From positions 496,001 to 560,000 of the forward strand of contig NZ_QOCL01000014.1 in assembly GCF_004006665.1 (NCBI RefSeq): a stretch of 64,000 nucleotides of DNA, written 5' to 3'. The DNA comes from Halobacteriovorax sp. HLS. GTDB lineage: Bacteria > Bdellovibrionota > Bacteriovoracia > Bacteriovoracales > Bacteriovoracaceae. The position numbers and the translations under genes were made by a program. A model generated the notes under the pieces. The model saw only the letters and a program-made list of their open reading frames with translations, was not told the DNA's origin and made no database searches. Shown here in pieces: positions 34,264 through 43,672 of this stretch (position 1 is the first letter of the stretch; the number at the start of each line of letters is the position of its first letter).

Positions 34264-35562
34264 TTAGCTCCAGAGGTTATCGAGTCTGTCCTTTATATTC
34301 TTCTCTCTTCCCATTTCTGTTGGGCGATAGAAGTTTGGAGTTCCATTTGGAGAGTATTGCTGTTTTACAAAGTGATGTGGGAAATTGTGAGGATATTGGT
34401 ATTTACCTTTAAACTCTTGTGGAGGAAAGTTTTTAAGATGCTTAGGCACTTCAATTGTTTGATTACTTCTCACATATTCTAAGGCTTCATTAATACCTAA
34501 ATAAGCTGCATTACTTTTAACTGTTGCCGCTAAATAAGTAGTGGCCTGCGCTAAGTTTATTCTAGCTTCTGGCATTCCTATTTGAGAGACAGCGCTTAAG
34601 CATGCTGTGGCCATCATTAATGCTTGTGGATCTGCATTACCAACATCTTCTGAAGCAAAAATAACCAGTCTTCTTGCTATAAAGACAGGGTCTTCGCCAC
34701 CATCGAGCATAACAGCTAACCACAAAAGTGCAGAGTTTGGATCACTTCCTCGCATACTTTTAATAAAGGCAGAAATAACGTCGTAGTGACGGTCTTTGTT
34801 TCGATCATATTCTCGAGCATTCTCAAGTACTAGTGGTTTTATTTCATTTAGGCTTAGTATTTTTTTAGTTTGCTTATATTGCTTTTCAACAAGTTCTAAA
34901 ATATTTAGTGCATTTCTTGCATCACCATTTGAGTAATCACTTATAAAGTTAATAGAGTCTTCATCAATAGAGATATCGAATTGCGAGGATACATTTTTAA
35001 CAATAGAGACGAGATCTTTTTCTGATAATTTTTTAAGCTCAATGATTTGCACACGAGAAAGTAGTGCCTTATTAACAGAACTTCTTGGATTTTCAGTTGT
35101 AGCTCCAATAAAAATAAAGCTTCCTTGCTCAACATATGGCAGTAGAGCATCTTGTTGAGCTTTGTTAAACCTATGGATTTCGTCTACAAAGATGATCGCC
35201 TCTTGAGCAGTTCTCTGTCTCATCTCAGTAGCACTTGCAATCAACTTCTTAAGTTCATTTACTCCACCAAGAACAGCATTAAAAGTATAGAGTTCAAGCC
35301 CACTGCTCTTTGCCAGAATGTGGGCCAAGGTTGTTTTTCCTGTACCTGGAGGACCCCAGATTACGAGAGATGGTATATTTGAGGTTCTCAGAAATGGATA
35401 GCGTTTAAAAACGTGTTCTTGACCAAAGTAGCCTTCAAAGTTTACTGGCCTAGCTCTAAAGGGGAGTGGTTCATTGCTTCGTAGCGTTGGCCTAGTCGTA
35501 TCTGGTCCAGAAGTATTTGAAAATAGGTCTTCTTGAATATTATTATTTATTTTATTACCCAT
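34264..35562 (-). CDS. rarA: RarA/MgsA replication-associated recombination ATPase
   Basis: 432 aa AAA+ clamp-loader-like ATPase that acts at stalled forks. Walker A GPPGTGKT (70-77), Walker B FVDEIHRFN near 122-130, sensor 1 GATTENPRSS near 153-162, sensor 2 region SNGDARNALN near 208-217, then the C-terminal tetramerisation domain with MRGSDPNSALLWLA. Length is typical. The extended N terminus carries a Gln/Asp-rich start before the RPxxFEGYFGQEH motif. It is divergent from rpsU. Confidence 0.96.
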   Translation of the reverse strand: MGNKINNNIQEDLFSNTSGPDTTRPTLRSNEPLPFRARPVNFEGYFGQEHVFKRYPFLRTSNIPSLVIWGPPGTGKTTLAHILAKSSGLELYTFNAVLGGVNELKKLIASATEMRQRTAQEAIIFVDEIHRFNKAQQDALLPYVEQGSFIFIGATTENPRSSVNKALLSRVQIIELKKLSEKDLVSIVKNVSSQFDISIDEDSINFISDYSNGDARNALNILELVEKQYKQTKKILSLNEIKPLVLENAREYDRNKDRHYDVISAFIKSMRGSDPNSALLWLAVMLDGGEDPVFIARRLVIFASEDVGNADPQALMMATACLSAVSQIGMPEARINLAQATTYLAATVKSNAAYLGINEALEYVRSNQTIEVPKHLKNFPPQEFKGKYQYPHNFPHHFVKQQYSPNGTPNFYRPTEMGREKNIKDRLDNLWS

Positions 35563-35586
35563 ATTTCTCTCAAGTATGGAAAACTA

Positions 35587-35615
35587 TTGACTTTATATTG
35601 GAGGCATCCTATCTT
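35587..35615 (+). promoter_or_regulatory. Promoter of rpsU
   Basis: TTGACT (35587-35592), 17-base spacer, TATCTT (35610-35615). The leader would be about 80 bases and contains a small CCTTC/GAAGG hairpin (35657-35670). Confidence 0.58.
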
Positions 35616-35686
35616 ATGCAACTTATAAAAGCTAGACCTGAAATATAGGTCCAAGGCCTTCAGAAGAAGGTACGATCAACCCGAAG

Positions 35687-35696
35687 AGGAGGTGAT
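35687..35696 (+). promoter_or_regulatory. Unusually long Shine-Dalgarno site of rpsU
   Basis: AGGAGGTGAT is fully complementary over ten bases to the usual 16S rRNA 3' end and lies five bases before ATG 35702. No other gene in the window has so long a match. Confidence 0.85.
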
Positions 35697-35701
35697 TACC
35701 A

Positions 35702-35932
35702 ATGGGAAAAGACAAGAGTTATTCAATTTACATTTCAATTGATGATAAACTTGGAGCAGAACGTTCTTTAAGAAAGTTTAAAAGACTATGCGAATCTTTT
35801 GGTGTTGTACGTGAGTATCGTAAGAGAAAAGAATTCAAAAAGCCTTCTATTCGCAAGATCGAAAAGCTTGAAGCAGCAGAGAAACGTAGAAACAAAACTG
35901 TTAGCAAAACAAGAAGATCATCAAAAATCTAA
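35702..35932 (+). CDS. rpsU: Ribosomal protein bS21
   Basis: 76 aa basic protein. The pattern of one helix with LRKFKRLCESFGVVREYRKRKEF followed in two parts by KPSIRK and a Lys/Arg-rich tail is diagnostic of bS21, which sits near the anti-Shine-Dalgarno end of 16S rRNA. The N-terminal 20 residues are somewhat longer than in E. coli. It is a single gene with its own promoter, a perfect ten-base Shine-Dalgarno site and a terminator. Confidence 0.94.
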   Translation: MGKDKSYSIYISIDDKLGAERSLRKFKRLCESFGVVREYRKRKEFKKPSIRKIEKLEAAEKRRNKTVSKTRRSSKI

Positions 35933-35943
35933 TTTGAAATTAA

Positions 35944-35969
35944 GGCCCGATTTATCGGGTCTTTTTTTT
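35944..35969. terminator. Terminator between rpsU and convergent gene
   Basis: Seven-base stem with one G-T pair (35944-35950 with 35955-35961), four-base loop, eight T on the forward strand. The reverse strand reads TTAATTT after the stem. Confidence 0.88.
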
Positions 35970-35979
35970 ATCCAAAATT

Positions 35980-36795
35980 CTACTTTCGTAAAATTATTTT
36001 AAGAATCTGATTCCATCTATTATGAATTATGTCTGAATATAGAGTCTTGCTCTTTGGAAGGTCAAAATTTCCTTTAGTTATATTTTTATGAAAACTATTC
36101 CAGTCGATATTAAATCTCTCTAAGTGGGAAAGAAGAAATTCTTTATCATTCTTTCTTAAGACATTTTGTTCAATTGGAAGTACGAATCCTTTCCATACTT
36201 TTTCGAATTCAGGTCTTAGATGTGAAGGCATAAGGGTATTAATTTTCAAGTTGAGTAAGAAGAGTGCTTCATTGGTGCCATCACTAATATCATACATATT
36301 CTTAGAGTATCTCTCTAGTTCAGAATCTTTCAATAGACTGTACTCTTCTATCGAATGAGATAAAGAAGAAATTTTTACTGCAAGGTCTTTAAGTAAGCGA
36401 AGATACTCGATTTGATCATCGATCTGTACACTTGTTATTTTGACATCTTCAATTTCTTTGAAAATACTCTTTTCAAAGTTTACAATTTCTTTTTTTATAC
36501 TTTTGAGTTGGTTGCTGCACTTTGAATTAAAGTCTCTACACTCTAGGGTTATACTTTCTGATTTAGAATTAATGCTTAAAGCATACTTTCTCAAACTTAG
36601 AATTTTAGCCGATTCTGGAGAAACTTTCTTCATAACTAAGAAATATTCATTCACCATGCTTCTTAATTGAGGAGTGGCGTACCGTCTGAAGCTCTCAGAG
36701 CTTAGTGAAAGTCCTTCAATTGGAATTCTGAAATAGGAGTAACTATAGCTAGAGCTAGATAGAAAGAGAAAAAACAAAAGGATGAAAATCTTCAT
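35980..36795 (-). CDS. Secreted helical protein of unknown function
   Basis: 271 aa with a signal peptide (1-18, SSSSYS). The mature chain is mostly helical and charged, with two Cys (about 82 and 90) close together. No domain recognised. AAGG lies directly next to the ATG, too close to be an ideal ribosome site. It converges on rpsU. Confidence 0.68.
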   Translation of the reverse strand: MKIFILLFFLFLSSSSYSYSYFRIPIEGLSLSSESFRRYATPQLRSMVNEYFLVMKKVSPESAKILSLRKYALSINSKSESITLECRDFNSKCSNQLKSIKKEIVNFEKSIFKEIEDVKITSVQIDDQIEYLRLLKDLAVKISSLSHSIEEYSLLKDSELERYSKNMYDISDGTNEALFLLNLKINTLMPSHLRPEFEKVWKGFVLPIEQNVLRKNDKEFLLSHLERFNIDWNSFHKNITKGNFDLPKSKTLYSDIIHNRWNQILKIILRK

Positions 36796-36839
36796 CCTTC
36801 TATTGTTTAATCTCTGGTAGTAATTGTCAAAGAATTGAA

Positions 36840-37343
36840 TTATGCGCAGGCCTTATAAAGTGTTTTAAATGGTGCTACCCATGAATCTTCATTGTACGTG
36901 AATTTCACATCCGTATCCGAAGTTAACGCTTTCTTTACAAATTTCTTTGGAAATAACTCAACAGGACTGTCTTCAAGTTCAAAGCTTAGCTTTAGATCTT
37001 GTGGAATTTTTCCAGAATGTAGTGCTGCTAAGCAGATATAGCTTCCAAAATCACTTGTTTCGATTTTGATTTTCTTCTTAGAAATAGGAAGAGCGTTTAT
37101 AAATTTATCAACATACTTCAATATAACTTCATCATCTAAAGACTGATATTGATGAATGATCTTTCTATGTTCAATACTAAGTTCTTTCTTCTCTTCTTTA
37201 GTGAGCTTTAAGTTTGAATAACAACTCATTAAGGAGTCACACAGGGGGAGCTCTTCTTCGGGCAGGTTGAAATTGAGCTGAGTTTCTTTAGACGTATCAC
37301 AATAGATTTTTATCTTTCCCTTAAAAGGATGTGTCGTTGCCAT
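36840..37343 (-). CDS. Cytoplasmic protein of unknown function
   Basis: 167 aa. Two in-frame ATGs lie 6 bases apart; the downstream one (37343) is chosen because GGGAG sits 6 bases before it, whereas it touches the upstream ATG (37349). No signal peptide. Mixed alpha/beta composition, with Cys near 16, 35, 41, 104 and the penultimate residue. No motif recognised. Confidence 0.66.
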   Translation of the reverse strand: MATTHPFKGKIKIYCDTSKETQLNFNLPEEELPLCDSLMSCYSNLKLTKEEKKELSIEHRKIIHQYQSLDDEVILKYVDKFINALPISKKKIKIETSDFGSYICLAALHSGKIPQDLKLSFELEDSPVELFPKKFVKKALTSDTDVKFTYNEDSWVAPFKTLYKACA

Positions 37344-37452
37344 GGCCATCTCCCGAAGATTACATTATGGACATTATTATTATAGGCCTGATCGGAGTGT
37401 AGGGGAGTAAAGATTAGTTAAATTTCAAAGGAAAATAGTTAAGTATCTAAAA

Positions 37453-37477
37453 AAAGGGGAGTTAAATACTCCCCTTT
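37453..37477 (-). terminator. Terminator of ileS
   Basis: Ten-base perfect stem (37453-37462 with 37468-37477), five-base loop, and a T run on the reverse strand. Confidence 0.9.
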
Positions 37478-37485
37478 ATATAAAA

Positions 37486-40400
37486 TTAGGCCTTGTTAAT
37501 TGCCAATTTAATGTTGTGATCATCAATATTGAACTCAATCCCAGTATTATTGTCACTTTTAGAGATTGAATTCGCAAGAGTCTCTCTAGCGATGTGTTCT
37601 GAATGCTTTAGAACTGATGCGCAAATCTGCTCATCTCCGCTGAATTCAATTGTTATTCTGTCGTCAATATTAAATCCAAGATCCTTACGACTTCTTTGAA
37701 TTCTATTTACAACTTCACGTGCAAGTCCTTCTTCAACGAGTTCATCAGTAAGAACTACATCCATATCAATTGAAATATATCTATTTGATACGGCTTCAGT
37801 CCCTTCTTTGGCCTCTCTAAAAATATCAATATCTTCAGTAATCAGCTTTTCTCCGCCTAGCTCTATGAACCCGTTATCTTCCAAAGAAGCTAGGTCTTGA
37901 GCATTCATTGCCTGGATAAGTTTTCCAAATTGCCCCATTCTCTTACCAAGCTTCTTTCCAAGTACTTTGAAGTTAGGTTTTGCAAAGAGCTTAATGAACT
38001 TATCTTCCTCAGTTGAGTACTCAATAGACTTGATATTTAGTTCAGATTGAATATAAGTTTCAAGTTTAGAGATTTCATCTAATAAGTCTTGGTCTTTATG
38101 AATAATAGTTAGTCTCGCTAGTGGAGTCTTAACTTTTATTTGTACTTGGTTTCTTTTTTGTCTTCCAAGTAAAATTAGCTGTTGCATTCTATCAACAGCA
38201 TCTTCTAATTTAGGCTTTATCTTGTTTTCATTGGCAACAGGGTAGTCACAAAGATGAACTGAAACTTCCACCTCATCAGAGTTAAACTTCTTGAGTTCAG
38301 CATATGTGTATTCTGCAAGAAATGGTGCAAATGGCGCCATACACTTTGAAATTTCCGTTAGAACGTAGTGAAGCGTAGTGTATGCTGCACACTTATCATC
38401 ATTTAAGCCTTCTCCCCAAAAACGAGAACGGTTAAGTCGAATGTACCAATTTGTAAGGTCTTCGATGAAGTTAAATAGTGCTGGAACAACATTATAGAGT
38501 TTATATTCTTCCATTTCTTTGGCGATATTCTTCTTTAATGTCTGTAGTTTTGAAACTACCCACTGATCAACAATATTTTCACCTTCGAGAGAATTTGTCG
38601 TAGCTTGCCAACCGTCAACTTGAGCGTAAGTTTGGAAGAATTTAAAAGCATTAAACCACGGAAGTAACGCTCTTCTAACCATATCTTTTACACCAGCGTC
38701 AGTGAATCTTTGTTCTTCACCTCTTACCAGTCCTGAGTTTATTAAATAAAGCCTTAGGGCATCTGCTCCATACTCTTCCATTAATGTATCTGGAGGTGTG
38801 TAATTCTTAAGACGCTTTGACATTTTCTTGCCATCTTCGGCCATTACTAAACCGTTAACAATAACATTCTTAAATGCTGGCTTTTCAAATAAAGCTGTAG
38901 ATAAAACAGTTAAAGTGTAGAACCATCCTCTTGTCTGATCGAGACCTTCTGCGATGAATTCAGCTGGGTATCCCTTTTCAAAAACTTCTTTGTTCTCAAA
39001 TGGGTAGTGAAGTTGAGCGTATGGCATTGAACCTGATTCAAACCAGCAGTCAAATACTTCAGTGATTCTTTTATAAGTACCCTCTTCACCATCAATAGTG
39101 AATGTGACAGCGTCAGCATTTTCTCTGTGCAGATCTGTGAGTTCAACTCCTGAGAGTTCATTTAATTCTTGAATACTACCAATACAGATACATTTCCCAG
39201 ATTCAGTATTTCTCCAAATAGGTAGAGGAGTTCCCCACACTCTATTTCTAGATACGGCCCAATCACGAGCACCTTCAAGCCACTTACCAAATCTTCCGCC
39301 CTTTATATGTCCAGGAACCCAGTTGATTTGTTCGTTAGATGCCAGAAGCTTATCAACATTTTCTTCAACCTTTACATACCAAGAAGGAATCGCTTTATAG
39401 ATTAAAGGCGTATCAGATCTTGGACAGAATGGGTAACTGTGAACAAGTACTGATTGCTCATAGAGTGATCCATTTTCTTTAAGGTCTTTAATTATTTGTT
39501 TATCGGCTTCTTTTACATGAACACCTTGGTAGGCAGGAACATGTTTTGTAAACTTTCCAGCATCATCAACAGGGCAAACCGAAGCATTGATTCCTGCTTC
39601 TTTCATAATTCTATTATCATCTTCACCAAATGCTGGAGCAGTATGTACGATACCAGTACCATCATCTGTAGTAACGTAGTCATCATTTAAAACTTGAAAT
39701 GCACCGTCAGCTTTTAGCTCTTTGAAGAAATCGAAAATAGGAGTGTAGGTCTTTCCTTTAAGTTCACTTCCTTTAAGTTCTTCTACTGTTGTGAGATTTC
39801 TTTTCTTCGAATAGTGCTCTAGTCTCGATTTTGCCAAGTAGAAGAAGAGGTCTTTGTCTTCATCTTTTACTTTTACATAATCAATATCAGCACCAACACA
39901 GAGGCATAAATTTGAAGGAAGGGTCCAAGGAGTAGTGGTCCAAGCAGCAAGATAAGTATTCTCTTCACCATCCATTTTAAATAAAACTGTAACGGCCGGG
40001 TCTTGAACATCCTGGTAATTTGAAGTTGCTTCAAAATTAGATAGAACTGTTCCTAGTTCTGTCGAGAAAGGTACAACCTTAGTTCCTTGATAAACAAGAT
40101 CCTTTTCCCAGAGTTGTTTAAATACCCACCAGACAGATTCCATAAATGGAGTGTCCATCGTTTTATAGTCATTTTCAAAATCAACCCATCTACCAATTCT
40201 TGTAACTGTCTTTTCCCATTCAGATACAAATCTTTGAACAATTCCACGGCATTCGTCGTTATATTTCTTTACGCCAAACTTCGCTACTGCATCTTGAGCC
40301 GACATTCCAAGTTTCTTATCAATTTCGTGTTCAACAGGAAGTCCATGACAATCCCAACCAAAACGTCTTTCAACGTAACGACCTTTCATTGTCCAGTATC

Positions 40401-40617
40401 TTGGAACAATATCTTTTAGGGTAGAGGCCAGTAGGTGACCATGGTGAGGTAGTCCAGTTGCAAATGGAGGTCCATCATAGAAAATATATGGATTCTTATC
40501 TTTGGTCTTGTCTAAAGACTTTTTAAAAATATTCTGCTCTTTCCAAAATGATAAGACTTGATGTTCATTTTCTACAAAAGAAAAACTTTCATTATTTGTG
40601 CTTTCTGTTTCGGCCAC
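37486..40617 (-). CDS. ileS: Isoleucyl-tRNA synthetase, type IleS2
   Basis: 1043 aa class I synthetase that charges tRNA-Ile. The HIGH motif appears as HHGH (58-61) in the context YDGPPFATGLPHHGHL and ERRFGWDCHGLPVE, which is the eukaryote-like IleS2 form; bacterial IleS1 has NGxxHxGH. KMSKR is at about 598-602. The CP1 editing domain and the anticodon-binding domain (RLNRSRFWG) follow, and the C terminus is long and lacks the Cys4 zinc finger of E. coli IleS. The start is GTG 40617 with GGGAG about 7 bases upstream. IleS2 enzymes are usually insensitive to mupirocin. Confidence 0.96.
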   Translation of the reverse strand: MAETESTNNESFSFVENEHQVLSFWKEQNIFKKSLDKTKDKNPYIFYDGPPFATGLPHHGHLLASTLKDIVPRYWTMKGRYVERRFGWDCHGLPVEHEIDKKLGMSAQDAVAKFGVKKYNDECRGIVQRFVSEWEKTVTRIGRWVDFENDYKTMDTPFMESVWWVFKQLWEKDLVYQGTKVVPFSTELGTVLSNFEATSNYQDVQDPAVTVLFKMDGEENTYLAAWTTTPWTLPSNLCLCVGADIDYVKVKDEDKDLFFYLAKSRLEHYSKKRNLTTVEELKGSELKGKTYTPIFDFFKELKADGAFQVLNDDYVTTDDGTGIVHTAPAFGEDDNRIMKEAGINASVCPVDDAGKFTKHVPAYQGVHVKEADKQIIKDLKENGSLYEQSVLVHSYPFCPRSDTPLIYKAIPSWYVKVEENVDKLLASNEQINWVPGHIKGGRFGKWLEGARDWAVSRNRVWGTPLPIWRNTESGKCICIGSIQELNELSGVELTDLHRENADAVTFTIDGEEGTYKRITEVFDCWFESGSMPYAQLHYPFENKEVFEKGYPAEFIAEGLDQTRGWFYTLTVLSTALFEKPAFKNVIVNGLVMAEDGKKMSKRLKNYTPPDTLMEEYGADALRLYLINSGLVRGEEQRFTDAGVKDMVRRALLPWFNAFKFFQTYAQVDGWQATTNSLEGENIVDQWVVSKLQTLKKNIAKEMEEYKLYNVVPALFNFIEDLTNWYIRLNRSRFWGEGLNDDKCAAYTTLHYVLTEISKCMAPFAPFLAEYTYAELKKFNSDEVEVSVHLCDYPVANENKIKPKLEDAVDRMQQLILLGRQKRNQVQIKVKTPLARLTIIHKDQDLLDEISKLETYIQSELNIKSIEYSTEEDKFIKLFAKPNFKVLGKKLGKRMGQFGKLIQAMNAQDLASLEDNGFIELGGEKLITEDIDIFREAKEGTEAVSNRYISIDMDVVLTDELVEEGLAREVVNRIQRSRKDLGFNIDDRITIEFSGDEQICASVLKHSEHIARETLANSISKSDNNTGIEFNIDDHNIKLAINKA

Positions 40618-40793
40618 GAATTAGCTCCCATAAACTTAGTAAAATAGGTCATTTTAAGGGACAGATAATAGCAAAAAGCACGTGAAATTAACAGTTTAAT
40701 CTTGCTGTGCGTCCTCTTGTGTCAAATTTTGCCGAAGCTTCAACTTTATTGGAGTTATCTCTTAGAAAAATCTTAAATTCCGATAGGTTAGCT

Positions 40794-42212
40794 ATGAAGA
40801 CTTTAATTTTACTAGTCACGCTTATGACAATTGCTCCGATATCTCTTTCTCAGGAAAGGAAGTTTGGCACAACGACACGTTATCGAAAATCTACTAATAG
40901 TCTTATTCAGTGGGATAAATTGGATCCTGTGGACTATTTGGACTACGACCTTTGGCTAAATGATACTAAGCTCAAGGATAGATGGCCTAATTGGGAGAAG
41001 ACCGTTAGGGAGAAAAGACAGAAGGAGTCGCTTGGAAAAGTTCTCGATTGTGTCGGTGAGTGTAGGATGTTTCGAGGAGTAGGAAACTATAGGACTCAGT
41101 TTAGATCTGCTGTAATGGAAGGTGATGAGCTTATTACGAGTAGCGATAGTTACGCTTGGGTTTTCTTGTTAGATGGAACAATGGTTAGGCTCTCTCCAAG
41201 TAGTTCAATAACTTTCAGAGAAATAAATATTGGTGTAGATGAAACTTTTATTCATGTAAGAATCAATTCAGGAAATATTCTTTGGCTATCTAGAATGAAT
41301 GAAAAGTTCAAAGAAGTTAATGAAAGGGAAACAGATTCTATCTTTTTACCTATGTCGTATTATGAGGCCATGCCTATTACTGATAAGGTTAAAGTCGTTG
41401 AAGGGGATCTCTTTTCTCTTCTAGAAAAAAAGAAAACTGTTCTCAAACAGTATCAACGACTTAATAAATTAATTGAAGAAAATAATAAGAAATTTAAAAA
41501 GCGTGATACCTATGCTTTTCTCGTTAGTCCAAATGGAACGGTTGCCGGGCGTAACTTAAATATTGAATTTATTTCTCTTATTGGAAATTTGTCTTATGTT
41601 AAATCTAGAACTTATTCACAACTTGGCCTTGATCTTGGAGTAGAAGATAGCGATAAATCAAGTGAAGCTTCTTTTTATCTGAGAGGGTTTGAAAATAAAG
41701 AGAGCATCACATTAACTCCAGGGCAATGGTATCGAATAGGGAAAAAAGGGCGAGAGATAAATCTTTATCAGGATACTCAGCTCCAGCAGATAGGCGAGTT
41801 ACTAACAAAGAGAATTCCTTCAATATTAGTAGGAAGAGAATTATTGTTTGAAAAATATTCTACTTTTATGAATGAAGCCCAAGATGCCGATGTCTTGGCC
41901 TATGATCATAGTTATAGACAGTGGGGGAAGATGTCAGATCCTAAAAGTGATATGAGTCTTAGGTTGAGTTACTTATTGGAGTACACAAGAAGAATTGAGA
42001 CCACAAACTTATTAAGCTCTGGTCGATTACGTGATAAGTTAATCGCAAGAGGTGAGCCTACTGATGATATGGAGTATAGTTTGAAGTTCTTTAATAAGGC
42101 GCTGGTTAATTATATGAGAGCAAATGACGACCCAACACTTGAAGAAAGTGATAGGGAAGTTTTAAATAGTGTAACGAAGAAATATTGGAAGATAATAAAT
42201 GACATCAAATAA
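40794..42212 (+). CDS. Exported FecR-domain protein
   Basis: 472 aa from ATG 40794, which begins directly with a signal peptide (1-19, SLS before Gln); the frame runs on to a GTG at 40707 that would bury it. Residues about 85-180 form a FecR domain (MFRGVGNYRT, FRSAVMEGDEL, AWVFLLDGTMVRLSPSSS, INSGNILWL). A coiled-coil segment follows near 210-240 and a second beta-rich domain after it. FecR domains of this free type occur in periplasmic structural or polysaccharide-linked proteins, not only in iron signalling. No sigma factor gene is adjacent. It overlaps the maf gene by 14 bases. Confidence 0.78.
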   Translation: MKTLILLVTLMTIAPISLSQERKFGTTTRYRKSTNSLIQWDKLDPVDYLDYDLWLNDTKLKDRWPNWEKTVREKRQKESLGKVLDCVGECRMFRGVGNYRTQFRSAVMEGDELITSSDSYAWVFLLDGTMVRLSPSSSITFREINIGVDETFIHVRINSGNILWLSRMNEKFKEVNERETDSIFLPMSYYEAMPITDKVKVVEGDLFSLLEKKKTVLKQYQRLNKLIEENNKKFKKRDTYAFLVSPNGTVAGRNLNIEFISLIGNLSYVKSRTYSQLGLDLGVEDSDKSSEASFYLRGFENKESITLTPGQWYRIGKKGREINLYQDTQLQQIGELLTKRIPSILVGRELLFEKYSTFMNEAQDADVLAYDHSYRQWGKMSDPKSDMSLRLSYLLEYTRRIETTNLLSSGRLRDKLIARGEPTDDMEYSLKFFNKALVNYMRANDDPTLEESDREVLNSVTKKYWKIINDIK

Positions 42213-42849
42213 AGTACATCAATTAATACTTGCGAGTGGTTCCCCAAGAAGAAAGGAACTGTTGTCGTGGCTAGACGTTAAATTTACAATTATTAGCTCT
42301 GACGTAGAAGAGGTTACTGAAAAAATTGAGCCAGTGGAAGTTGCACAAGATTTGGCGGCCCTAAAAGGAAGAGATGTTTTTAGTAAAATAGATCGTTTGC
42401 AATTTCCCAATCCTATTATTATTTCATCAGATACTATTGTAACTTATAATGGTCTTATTTATGGAAAACCTAAGAATAAGGCATCAGCTAGAGAAATGCT
42501 ACTTGAGCTAGAGGGGAAGACTCACGAAGTTATTACAAGTGTCTTTTTTTTAAAGAGTGATCTGCATAGTGGAGAAGTTATAGAAAAAGTCTTCTCTGTA
42601 TCGAGTAAAGTTACGTTTGAGAAAATTGATCGAGACTTGCTTGATAGATATATAGAAAGTGGTGAGTCTTTAGATAAAGCGGGTTCCTATGGAATTCAAG
42701 GTCGAGGTCTCTCTTTTATTTCGAACTTAGACGGATCTTACTCGAATGTTGTTGGACTTCCTTTGTCTGACTTTTTTAGGGAATTCAAAGCTTTCCTTGG
42801 TTTTGAGAACTCTATTAATGGAGAGTGGAGAAAGGTTTTAGGTGAATGA
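42199..42849 (+). CDS. maf: Maf-family nucleotide pyrophosphatase
   Basis: 216 aa house-cleaning enzyme that hydrolyses non-canonical or modified dTTP/UTP/CTP to monophosphates. N-terminal SGSPRR (13-18), SSDTIV near 76-81 with the catalytic Asp, GKPKNKASAREML near 89-101, and SYGIQGRG near 168-175. It overlaps both neighbours, so the four-gene run is one operon. The exact substrate class (dTTP/UTP against 7-methyl-GTP) is not decided. Confidence 0.92.
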   Translation: MTSNKVHQLILASGSPRRKELLSWLDVKFTIISSDVEEVTEKIEPVEVAQDLAALKGRDVFSKIDRLQFPNPIIISSDTIVTYNGLIYGKPKNKASAREMLLELEGKTHEVITSVFFLKSDLHSGEVIEKVFSVSSKVTFEKIDRDLLDRYIESGESLDKAGSYGIQGRGLSFISNLDGSYSNVVGLPLSDFFREFKAFLGFENSINGEWRKVLGE

Positions 42850-43204
42850 ATTCCAAGCACTCTTACAAGAATTAGGACTTAATTATTTTGATCTAACACA
42901 TAATGAAGATGGAATACATTTTTCTATCGAAGTGTGGGCCAAGCCTGGATCTAAGCTTGAAAAAGTACAAATTGGACAAAGAGGTGAGTTGGTTTCTTTT
43001 ATTAAAGAAAGGGCCGTTGAAGGTGCTGCTAATAAGGGGTTACTAAAGAGTATTGCTAAGGTCTTTGGAACAAATTCTTCTAATATCGTGCTTTTAAGCG
43101 GTGGAAAATCAAAGTTTAAAAGATTTTCTGTAGCTTTAACTTTTACAGACCGTAAAAGAATATCTTATTATTTAGAGAAACTAAATGGTGCACTTAAAAA
43201 ATGA
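42842..43204 (+). CDS. YggU/DUF167-family protein
   Basis: 120 aa. The conserved block EVWAKPGSKLEKV, then AVEGAANKGLLKSIAK and VLLSGGKSKFK identifies the UPF0235/DUF167 family, a small alpha/beta protein of unknown function. It overlaps maf by 8 bases and the next gene by 4. Confidence 0.88.
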   Translation: MNEFQALLQELGLNYFDLTHNEDGIHFSIEVWAKPGSKLEKVQIGQRGELVSFIKERAVEGAANKGLLKSIAKVFGTNSSNIVLLSGGKSKFKRFSVALTFTDRKRISYYLEKLNGALKK

Positions 43205-43662
43205 AAATCTTACTAATTCTATTACTCACAGTTAACGTTTCTTGGTCACAAGAAAAGTCGGCCTTTGAGTACACTAAAGAGATTCACAATAAAATTAACG
43301 AGCTTTCTAAAGTTCAGCCAACAAGTTATCAATCTAGAGTATTTGAACTTAAAGCTGATTTAGAAAAATTCTTTTCATTCAAAAAGAAGGTTTGTAATGG
43401 AGAGTTTTCAGCTGTGATACTTAGTGAGGAGCCATCAGTTTCAAGTAGCAGTAAGCTGTCTAAAGAAGAAAAGGAATTGTGCTTTAGAGAGTTAAAAGCT
43501 CTGCAAACTTCATTTATAAATAATCTCTTTCTTGCTAGAAAGAATTATCTTCAATGGGGTCATGATAAGAATTTAAAAGAATTAAATGAAGAAAGAGAAA
43601 AGGCTATCCTAAGCTTAAATGAAAGCTTCGGAAAAAAGAGTTCTAAGATTCGTGGAAGATAA
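43201..43662 (+). CDS. Small exported helical protein
   Basis: 153 aa with a signal peptide (1-16, SWS). The mature part is mainly amphipathic helix, with two Cys (about 63 and 97). No family recognised. It is coupled to the YggU gene by an ATGA overlap. It converges on a small basic-protein gene. Confidence 0.68.
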   Translation: MKILLILLLTVNVSWSQEKSAFEYTKEIHNKINELSKVQPTSYQSRVFELKADLEKFFSFKKKVCNGEFSAVILSEEPSVSSSSKLSKEEKELCFRELKALQTSFINNLFLARKNYLQWGHDKNLKELNEEREKAILSLNESFGKKSSKIRGR

Positions 43663-43672
43663 GATATAAATC

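Noticed and set aside
40087-40419. Forward frame of 110 codons inside ileS
   Set aside because: Antisense of a strongly conserved synthetase region.
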